From Gnetum montanum (lineage: Eukaryota; Streptophyta; Gnetopsida; Gnetales; Gnetaceae): a DNA stretch of 64,000 nt. Each line of letters opens with the position of its first letter. The first letter of the stretch is position 1. Positions 49,100 to 58,097 of this stretch are shown here, one piece after another. The notes beneath the pieces were generated by a model, which was not told the origin of the DNA, made no database searches, and saw nothing but the letters and a program-made list of their open reading frames with translations. A program made the position numbers and the translations under genes. The stretch lies in the NCBI GenBank assembly GCA_015680685.1, contig MNCI01024031.1, positions 490,327 through 554,326 on the forward strand. The letters are read 5' to 3'.

Positions 49100-51512
49100 G
49101 GTCTTTTTGACATAAGATTGTCAGGACCAACTGAGAGTTGAGGATTGGAAGCCCCTGTGACATTGGGTTGTTGTGGTTGAGTGGGAAATACCCTTGGCAT
49201 TGTTGGAGCAGTTGGTGGTGGAACTATCGGTGCATGAGTGGCAGATGGATTTGAGGATGGTATGCATGTTGTATGTCTTCCGTAGGAGAAGGAGTCCTAA
49301 AATACTCCTGAACTTGGTAGTGATGTTGTGGAGTTGCGTGACCCATAGAGTCACCTAGAGAAACCGGATGCTACATGTAGTAGCCATACAGGTCTAGTTG
49401 CTGGTAAGGGTATTGCTGTCTAGGTAGTTGCATCCCCCATGACTGTGGGTGTTGCCACTATTGATGTTACCCGATAGGTTGTGGCAGAGTTCCACTTGGA
49501 TAATATGTTAACGGTTGGTGGAACTGCCTTGGGTTACCTTGGGAATAAGGTAACCTTTGGGGTGCTTGCCGTTTATTAAGTCTTGGGTTGAGTGCATACA
49601 CCCCAGACTCTTGTAGATGTGAGATGATTGGACAACATCCTTTAGGATGGTCATATTGGCAAATCTCACATCCACCGTCATTGTTTGTATCCAAATCCAC
49701 AACCTCATCAATGATAGTCATTTTTCCCTTACCCTTGTGATGTGCATGGCCTGACTCTCTCCACTTTTTCTTACCATGGTCACTACTTCGTTCCTCCTTA
49801 GACTCTTCTACAATTTTCAGGACAATTTCAATTTTACTATCTAAGGAGCTCCATATTTCATCTACCTTAGCCGACACTTCTGTTGTTAGCTTTTGAAGTG
49901 GCAAGGTTTTTCTTTTCACCAACTCTTTGAGTGGTGACTCATCCTCTTCATCACAAAATCTCACTCCCCTCTTTCGAAGGGAAGGATCGCGGTTATATTC
50001 TTCCACAATTTCTTTTTTCTATAGCTCCCCTTCTTCTTTAGCTACTTGCGCCAACAATCAATGAATTTCATGGGACCTAAGCTCACATAATCTCCCTTGG
50101 GCATAAGTCCCAAGGGTTCTCCTAGTTTCGTGTCTTAGCCCATCTACGAGGTGGCGGAGTTGATCCCATTATGCGTAACCATGGCCTGAACAACGATGTA
50201 GCAATGCATAATATCGGCCCATGGCAGCATCCAAGGGTTCATGATTACCCTACTTCCATCCTTGGATCTGCTTATGCAAGTTGGACACTCTGGAGTATGT
50301 TTGGTATTTATCGTTGAACAACTCTAACATCGTACTCCATCTCCTAATGGTTTCCAGCTCAAAGGACCGGTACCAACTCTTTGCTTCCTTTATGAGTGTC
50401 CTAGGAAAAAACTTTAATTTTTGCCACTCGTTCTCAATATTTTGCAAGGCACAAACATCATGGAATGCCTGTAAATGATTTTGTGGATCAGCGTTATATC
50501 CCCTTTCGAAGCGTGGGATATTATTCATATCTAATCTCTTGATCCGGCTATCTTTTTGATGCCTTGTAGGTTTTTTAACTGCCTTCGTAATATCTAACAT
50601 ACTTCGGGTGGCAAGTAGGGGTTCATCATGATCATCTCTCTCATGACGTCTATGATGCCTACGTTGTTCCCTACTTTCCCTTCTTTCATGCCTTGATTCT
50701 CTTGACTATCCTCGTCCTCGCTCTCGACTCTCTCATCGAGGTTTCTCATTTTTCTTACCCTTATCCTCACCGTTATGCTCCTTGTGACTGCGCCCTGATG
50801 TGGAAGGAGAGGGTGAATGATGTGATGAAGGGGAAGAAGAAGGGGAACCATCACCATGATGATGTTTCTTACCTTCTCTTCGGTGATCCCTGCCCCAATT
50901 GTGATGACAATCAGAATGCTCACCCTTGTCATGTGTTCGTGTTCCCTCATTGACCACTTGGTGTTCATGGGAATCAGAACCAGGGTTGTGTATCGTGGAG
51001 CGTAGGTTCTGATACCCCACCTCCTCACTATTTTTAGGAGGGGGAACATCATTTGATGGAGAACCTATTGAAATAGGTTCACCACCCTTAATTTCTCTTA
51101 TGATGGGTGAACCGTTATGGGGCCCCTTGCCCTTCATCGATGTATGGTAACTCTCTTGTCGTGAGTCCCTTAAACGTTGCACTGCTGTGGGATGGTAATC
51201 CCTTATGTCATAATCTTCTACAATGTATTCAACGTATAATTCCATCATGCCTATCTATGCAAGAGCACGAAGGAGCATGTTGGGGACTGCCTGACCTGCA
51301 GGTAACACTATGTTACCTTGCATGTCTCTCCAACGCAGTTGTTCATCCTAATGGAGGATAAAGGTAAAATCGGATATATACTCATCGTGATGAGTATATA
51401 CCACCCGATACTGTTGAGGAACTGGCGGTTTTTGGTTATGTGTTTGGTGCCATTGACTGTCTCTAGTGTGATCCCTAGGTGGTGAAGTGCTTTTATGAGA
51501 AGAAGAAGACAT
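49100..51512 (-). pseudogene. gag: gag of element B (broken)
   Basis: The probable start is an ATG at 51512 (MSSSSHKSTSPPRDH). A charged, H/S/P/G-rich region follows (51248-50594). The gag core is at 50600-50250 (NIPRFERGYNADPQNHLQAFHD...SWYRSFE...ELFNDKYQTYSRVSN), then a K/E-rich section with a zinc knuckle (CEICQYDHPKGCCP) at 50006-49467. The tail is rich in P, Q and Y. The frame is broken by stops and shifts. It matches A's gag in order and motifs. Confidence 0.82.
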
Positions 51513-51639
51513 TGTTATCTTGTTCGGTGTGCTAATTAACTGTTATATAATTTTTCGTTTAATTAACCCTAAGGGTTCGTTTAACCTCCCAACGATGTGG
51601 ATAATTTCCTATGTTCTACTTAGCGCACAAACAACTTAG

Positions 51640-51657
51640 TCCCCAGCACCGGCGCCA
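51640..51657 (-). promoter_or_regulatory. Primer binding site of element B (tRNA-Asp type)
   Basis: The minus strand reads TGGCGCCGGTGCTGGGGA, one base inside the 5' LTR. It is close to the Athila/Tat tRNA-Asp primer site. Confidence 0.87.
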
Positions 51658-51658
51658 A

Positions 51659-52486
51659 TGATGAGTGGCGAGGTACCCCTACACTCAACCATACGAATAC
51701 GAGCATTACACACACAATCTGGTCAAACTCCGCAGACTAAGTGCCTACACGCCTTATGGAACACTTAAGGTTAATCGTTCGTTGTCTTCCCAGACTTACT
51801 TGTATTTGTCACAGTTGTATGGTTAAGTAAGTTTGAGGTATGTGATTTTTATGTCTTTTTTGTTTTATCTTCTATGCTAATAAGGTAAAGGGTGAAGAGA
51901 CTAATCAACTAACTTTAACTAACTAACTACGCCTTAATTAACCTAGCATCAACATCCATTCCCACTTACCATTCACACCCTGAACCAATGCAACCTTTGG
52001 GCTTACCAAACGCTATTCGTTGCTGGGATTACCAAGCGTAATGCATGTGCTCGAAGCGGTCGTACTGAATGCACTTAACTAGGAGAGAAGGGTTGAGAGA
52101 GATTTAATTAACTAATAAAGCATTAAACGATGAACAATAAATAACAATAATTAAAGTCCTATTTAGCGTAGTCGATGCACTGCAAGGTTTATCCAAGAAG
52201 TTCGTCTTTATTTCCGTACACAAACTTATGTTCAGGTACAATATTTGCTCGAATAAAGATCCATTCACTTTGGAGCTCCTACTGCGGGCACATGGAAATT
52301 ATTCTATCTCTGGAGAGGTAAAACTACCAGAGTTTCACTACAGTCTAGGCCTAAACTTTGAAATAAAGGAGAGCCACCTCTTATTTATAGATTTGACGGT
52401 GCACTACGATATCGCGTACGCGATATCGCGGGGGATGCGATATAGCGGCGGACGCAATATCGCGTACGCAATATCGCATCCCATCA
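51659..52486 (-). repeat. 5' LTR of element B
   Basis: TGATGAGTGG...GCATCCCATCA. The minus-strand TATA box (CTATAAATA) is at 52382-52390. A perfect 22-bp palindrome centred on CGCGTACGCG lies at 52407-52428, with further GCAATATCGC repeats to 52478. In the sense direction these lie just upstream of the TATA box. Confidence 0.92.
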
Positions 52487-52615
52487 CCTTGCAACTACAA
52501 GATTCACTATTTAGAAATATAGGCCACTTGAGTAACTAGGTATATGGAGTTCAACCGAATCGCTGAGTGAACACTTGTCGTATGGTTGGGTGTAGGGAAT
52601 ACTTGCTGCTCATCA
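52487..52615 (+). repeat. 3' LTR of element C, right portion, starting with the B duplication
   Basis: It begins CCTTG (the right duplication of B), continues with the reversed family block (TATGGTTGGGTGTAGGG) and ends CTCATCA at 52615, complementing the TGATGAG at 41753. Confidence 0.8.
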
Positions 52616-52637
52616 TACATCAACAACCCCTAAAATG

Positions 52638-53300
52638 TTTCAAGTTAATAATGAGGTATTAGCCTAGAGGTAAGACTCTTGATTTGAAAGCTCTAATTCA
52701 TGGTTTTCATTCTAGTGACCAATACTGAGTTATAAATTTCTAATTAGACTATATATCTTAGATTGTACCATTATTACAATTATTCTAGGATGCCATTAGA
52801 CCTGAATCCCAATCCTCAGCACACACATACTCACACTAAAAATTTTCAAGTTAACAATGTGGTGTTAACCTAATGATAAGAATCTTGATTTTGAAACTTC
52901 AAATTATAGGTTTGATTCAAGTGGGAAATACTGATTTATAAAATTCTAAAGGATCATTCATAGTGGTTCAATGCTCATCTTACCTAGGTGGGGTCATGAA
53001 AGGGTTAATAAGCTCAAACACAAGTCTTACAAGAAGCATCTTACCTTCACTCTAAGTGATGGTCTTTGACTTATAAAATTCTAATTGCACTATATGTAAA
53101 AGAATTATCACTAAAAGAATAAATGCTTATCTCATCAAGGTGGCATCTTTGGAGGGTTGGTAAATGAATAAAAGCCTAACCTCTTTCGAGTAGATGTACC
53201 TAGACTTGAACCTAAGTTTTATCATTGAAGAAATAAGCACCTTTCCATCACTCAAAGTAGTGTTTCCTACTTTTAAAACATTGATCACACAATTCCTATT
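52638..53300 (+). repeat. tRNA-derived SINE-like repeats
   Basis: Two head regions about 206 bp apart both start TTTCAAGTTAA. Each shows an A-box-like stretch (TTAGCCTAGAGG at 52659; GTTAACCTAATG at 52864) and a B-box-like stretch (GGTTTTCATTC near 52701; GGTTTGATTCAA at 52909) with tRNA-like spacing. A shared body follows (GAGTTATAAATTTCTAATTAGAC). More diverged pieces follow to about 53.3 kb. Related copies lie at 17.2-18.9 kb and 62.8-63.5 kb. They do not fold as intact tRNAs by eye. Confidence 0.5.
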
Positions 53301-54116
53301 CCTCAAGGACCCACATAATAGGGGAGATCATTGATCCCCTCATAATTTAACAAATTTTTCTATGATTACAAAATAGTTTCAAGTTTCGATACCACCCCAC
53401 AAAATAGTTTTGGGTTTTGACACTTCCTATAATGTTGATTTCAATGAATTATAAGTGGTTATTGAAACCAAAACCATTTATACCCCCAGCCTATACAATC
53501 AACATGATATTTTAGAAGAATTTAAGTAGAATATAATAGTATCTTAACATACCTTTTGAGATTGAACTTGTGATTTCCAAACCACAAATCGCATACTCTA
53601 AGTGAACAATGTTTTATTTCTAATAAAATGTGGTGAGATATAGTTGTGCTTTACTAATTTCTTTATAAAAATCTTATCATGTAAATGGTAAAATTTCCTC
53701 CTAACACTACATACACTAAATACATAATGTTCAAATTGGAGATACTACACTACCATGTTAAGTGTAGTTTGGGTTTCATCACAGGCCACCGTTCCTAGTA
53801 TTTTATTTCTTGATGGGATCTTCTTCATCTAGTTATCTCATAAATTTTGGTTTCCTTAAATCTTCTTGTGCATGCTTGGCTATATAGGTCTTACAAAGTT
53901 CTCATAGTCAAATTATTTAGGTTGCAACCCTTTCGAATAAATTTTTAGTTTCTATAGTATATTATTCAAGTTTGGGTGCTTGAGCTTGCTTCTTTATAGC
54001 TATTAAGAAACATGCAAAAAACAAGATGAATCCCATTGATCTTATTTCTTTTAGAGATATGAAGACAAAATTTGTAGTTAAATCTATGTTGAACTTCACT
54101 TTCCTCTTTTATCGTT

Positions 54117-54480
54117 TGTTAGTTTTAGAATTTTCTAATGAGGGGTTAAGATTTCTAAAATTTGTTGTAAAAGAAAAAGTGAAGATCTATATGAGTTAAA
54201 TATTGATTGTTTCCATTTTTTTAACCATGGATCTGGCTATTTAAATCCATCCTGGGTTAATTATGGTTAATGAGTTGAGAGTGTATAATCTCCTATATAA
54301 AGGTTGTAATGAGAGCAACTAATTTGGGATTTTGTCTTGTGATTAACCTATCTTATTTAATTTTAAAACTAAATAAAGTTGCTTTCCTATGTATTTCCTT
54401 GTTTCTTGGTCGCTCTCTTCTTCCTCACTCCCTTCTACAAGTTGTTTTTCTTGTCATGTTATTAATATTCGGGTGTAACG
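54117..54480 (+). mobile_element. Probable solo LTR just upstream of the COMM-domain gene
   Basis: It starts TGTTAGTTTT and ends GGGTGTAAC, compatible with TGTTA/TAACA ends. It has a strong TATA box (CCTATATAAAGG, 54290-54301) near its centre and an AATAAAG polyadenylation-type signal about 75 bp later, as in short plant LTRs. CGTT occurs on both sides (54113-54116 and 54479-54482), a possible eroded target duplication. No internal region is attached. It could instead be ordinary promoter sequence. Confidence 0.5.
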
Positions 54481-54753
54481 TTTTCCTTATGACGTTTACA
54501 CCGTAAATATTTTGGATTTTTGTAACCGTTTCGACGTAAAACCTGCTTCAAAGAGAGGAAGCCACTGCCCTAAACAAAGAAATAGCGTTGCAGTTGTTTC
54601 TTATCAGCTCCTGCCTGTTGCTTTTTATTCCTTCTCGAAAACAATCTTAGTCGTTTATACAGTCTGCGGTTATTCGTCCTCTCTTTTGAGATGATAATCG
54701 ACAGAGGGAGGGAAAGACAACCTAAAGCAAAAGCAGCACAGGGAAGACCGGAG

Positions 54754-57700
54754 ATGGATCATACGCTGTGGGATCAGCTGCCCCATTTGGTGAGAGCAAA
54801 ATCCAAAGAATCCGTGGAACAGATTCTACAAACGCTCTGGAGTAGCCGCAAAACTGGCCTCAACACTGATCAGAGGACCCGCATCCGCGATCTTCTTCAG
54901 CTGCCCTTAGAAAATGAGCTGGACCCAGTAAATTTCTCACCCCATTATAGTAAATAGGATCCAATTTTACAGGGTTTCTATTTTTTTTCCCTCCAATCTG
55001 AACAGCAATATTTGTTGATTTTTGGCGTATAGGATGCTTTTGGTTTTGCTAGGACAGGCTGAGCTTTATGAGTAATTGATTTTGTAATTGCATTGGCTTA
55101 GAACGTTATGTTATTTTTTGCGGCCACATTGGTCTTTGAAGATTTTAAGTGTTAGAGGATAATGTAAGTAAAATTGAAACTTACCATGGTTCCAAGTCTC
55201 AGAAGTAGATGAAGTTGATGGCAGATAGGAAGAATGTGGTTTATACAAAGAAAGCAAAATCTGAAGAGATTCCCTAAGGTTTAATTTAGATTAGCTAGCC
55301 CGTACAAAATACTCAACTATAGTTCAAACGATACCCTACCACCCCTTGTGATGAATCGGACAGTTGAAGCTGTCCAGTTACTCAATTTGGAGCTAAGAAC
55401 ACAAAGTGAGTAATGCTGGGTAAAATATCAAGAGATGGCCAAATATTCGTTTTAGCCCTGACAACAGCACTAGTGTTAGCATTAATGAATGCACCAGTGA
55501 ATATGCCAATCACACAAGCTTCTTCTTGCAGACATACATGTTGGAACCAGAACTAGATGACTATATGTATCCCTAGACATATAGCAAACTTTCAGACCAT
55601 TTATCCTACGGTATTGTATAGATGTGTTAAACTCCAGAAATATATTGAAAGAGTGCAATAAACTAAGTGAAGCTGCAAACACCTTATTCAATGTTATTAT
55701 GTGAATGTGATTTATTACTTTTAAAAGCAGAAGCCTTGTGTCAATTTTTTACATAGACTCATAGCTTGCATATCTCAAGGTAAGGGAGATTCTGTAAAGC
55801 AGTTCTTGAGGATTCACGAAACTATGGCTAGTATTCTCAAGGAATGCAATGGTGGACAAAATTGAATATCTTTGGGCAGACTTGCAGCAATATCCTAAGT
55901 ATATTCGCTAGCTAGTCAAGCAAAAGGTTTTGAAATAGATGTGGTCTAATGTAGAAGGGAAGAAACAATTTTATTTCCATCACATTAGATCTAATAAACT
56001 AGATGTTGAAGCTCATTATCTCTCAGCTGCTATTCCAATCAAGTATTAGAATGCTATAAGCAAGTTTTGCCTAAGTTCTCATCCTCTTAGAATTGAAACT
56101 AGAAGATGGATTCAACTCCCCTAAGAAAAGCGTAATTGTACATTGTACAGGTCAAGTGCTCTTGAAGATGAGTTACATGTATTACTTTTTTGTGTTGTGA
56201 CTACCCATTTGAGATAGAATTATAATGTTACAGCAAAAAAACTTGTGTGATTTCTTTTTGCTGCCCCTATTGGTGCTTAGTCAATTTGTAGCTTCTATCT
56301 TTATTTTTCATGAAAATTTAATATTTGTTCAATAGATCCTATGGGTTTTCAGATGTAATAAAGCCTGAATTTCTATTTCAACTTTCATAGAACTTCACAG
56401 CTCAGTGTCACCTATTGGAATCAAAACCCATAACATGGAGTTTCTTAATCAAGAGTCTTACGATTAGGTTAACATCTCATTGTTCATACTCATCCATTGT
56501 GAATGTCAATTTAACTTCTAGAAATTCATAATCACAGTTTTTGTGGATGGGTTATCTTAATATAAGCTGTATGCAGGGTGAGGAGAAGCCAGTTGCATAC
56601 AAGTTGATTGTTGGTATAGTTTTCTAGGTTTACTTTGGTGGATGTTCTTCATACAAACATATTTTGATTCTATGGGCAATTGAAAGTCATATTGATAGGA
56701 CACAGTCCTTAGCTTCTGGGTCCCTGGTAGCATTTGTGTTTTTGGTTTATTTATGTGTACCATTAACAAATTTTCCTTAGTCTCTCATATATTTTTTCCT
56801 GAAAATCTATGCTTGCAGCTTTTGGTATGCCTTCGCATATTGATTCGAAGATGTGTATATGATAATTTTAGCAAAGATGATATTTTGAAGCTGTTTCCAC
56901 CGGAAGTTCCTCCTGAATTGCAAAGGTTACTTGCCTTGCTCTTGTATAAGTTCCAAAGGGAATGGCGAGAGGATGCAATCAAGGATCAGGTAGCATTTTT
57001 TCATTTTCTTTTTAAAATCTGTCAAATGCCTCTGAGAGTGCATGCACCCAACAACAATGATATGCTTTGGGTTGTATAAATTTTGGTAATTACGATTTGC
57101 AGAGATGAATGCTGTTTTTCGAGCTTGACTTACAGTACTATTCTTGCATCAAATTGCTTATATCTTGTAAAATACTTATCGATACAAATTTAAAATGTAT
57201 GGGTAGGTATCTTTGCCTTGTTTAAAAGCAATGACCTGGAGCATGGAAAATCAAGATGCACATGCAAACCCTACAGCTGTCATCAATTTGAAAGTATGTA
57301 TTATACTAGCGAATTTGATTTTCCAAGATTTTTTAACATCATCGTTTAGTATGTAGAACTAATAGCTTAGCCATAAAAAGCGTGTGATTCTTGCCTTGGG
57401 AATATCTTGTAAATTTTATTGTAACTGCCAGTTAATCACTAATTGTTTTCTTGTTTTATTGGTTATGGACGTATCGTTGTGGTGAAGTTAGTAGTGGAAA
57501 ATAAAAAATAATTCCGAAATACATTGTTTGGATTTTTTGATCATGGAAGATGGCTCCTTTGAGAAACCATGCTTTTAAGAACTATGTGCATTTTTAATCT
57601 GTTCTTGTTGCATCTATTTTAATTATTGCAAAATTGTTTCAGTCTCATTCATTCTTGGATTTTAGAGGCAAAACATCCTGAAAGTGTATTATATGCATTT

Positions 57701-58097
57701 TATCGGTAATTTATTATATATAGTGTATTTTGTAATATTGTTATTATCCGATGCAGCTTCAGGATAACTCAGAGTCATCATCCGGGGAAACAGAGGTGAA
57801 ATTCCAGATCACAAAAGACACATTGGAAGCCATGGTCAGATCAATTTACTACATAAGAGATCAGCTGTCTAATACGGTATGTCTAGTCTGTGTTTTAGCC
57901 TGGTTTATGTATTGCTTGTTGCAGTTTGCTGCATGTAGTTTTAGGTACAAGGTTTCCAGTAAGATGTAGTAGTTCCTTTTACAGTTAATATTTACACAAT
58001 ACCCAATTTCAAAACTGTAAAACTGGCAAACCATGGACTGTTGCATTTTCAGGCCTTGAATACAACTGGACAGTCGGGGAAGAAAGGCCAACAGTAA
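54754..58097 (+). CDS. COMM domain-containing protein (COMMD9-like), five exons
   Basis: Exons 54754-54927, 56819-56989, 57207-57293, 57757-57876 and 58053-58097 join in phase 0 with GT-AG borders and give 198 codons plus stop. Residues 1-115 form a helical N-terminal part ([12 protein letters not shown]..., [19 protein letters not shown]). The COMM domain spans about 119-184: [15 protein letters not shown] with the conserved Trp126, AVINLKLQD, and [19 protein letters not shown]. The length equals human COMMD9 (198 residues). COMMD proteins form the CCC/Commander complex acting with retriever in endosomal recycling in animals; the plant role is inferred. An in-frame ATG at 54691 would add 21 residues (basic, low complexity); I prefer 54754 because the family usually begins near the DxLW segment. 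Intron 1 is 1.9 kb and carries a transposon fragment. Which COMMD subtype it is remains uncertain. Confidence 0.8.
56074..56217 (+). pseudogene. Transposon-type coding fragment inside intron 1 of the COMM gene
   Basis: The frame reads [16 protein letters not shown], a stop, then [20 protein letters not shown] and LFC. The pattern H.LRIE..RW..P...R.C, then EDE.H.LL.C resembles the C-terminal Cys/His segment that follows reverse transcriptase in several non-LTR retroelements. The 300 bp before it (55.76-56.05 kb) also look like decayed coding DNA. The assignment is tentative. Confidence 0.35.

Larger units (their letters stand above)
42525..52486 (-). mobile_element. Element B: near-complete Athila-like Ty3/gypsy element (10.0 kb)
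   Basis: It has two LTRs (42525-43369 and 51659-52486), an exact 5-bp duplication, a tRNA-Asp primer site and a polypurine tract. In the sense direction (minus) it encodes gag, protease, reverse transcriptase, RNase H and integrase. The FMDD RT motif in the context EVFMDDFS, the DFMGP integrase motif and the tRNA-Asp primer point to the Athila group of plant Ty3/gypsy. About 2 kb between integrase and the 3' LTR is non-coding; the third ORF seen in A and C is missing. Stops and frameshifts interrupt gag and pol. Confidence 0.9.

Noticed and set aside
50693-50953. Plus-strand open frame opposite gag of element B
   Set aside because: It is a shadow of the H/S/G-rich gag coding region on the minus strand.
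42525-52486. Element B as an endogenous virus with an envelope gene
   Set aside because: No envelope-type ORF with signal peptide or membrane segments lies between integrase and the 3' LTR. The features fit an Athila-like retrotransposon.
52655-52720. Possible functional tRNA gene
   Set aside because: A and B boxes are imperfect and I could not form a convincing acceptor stem or anticodon arm by eye. The repeated occurrence fits a SINE better.
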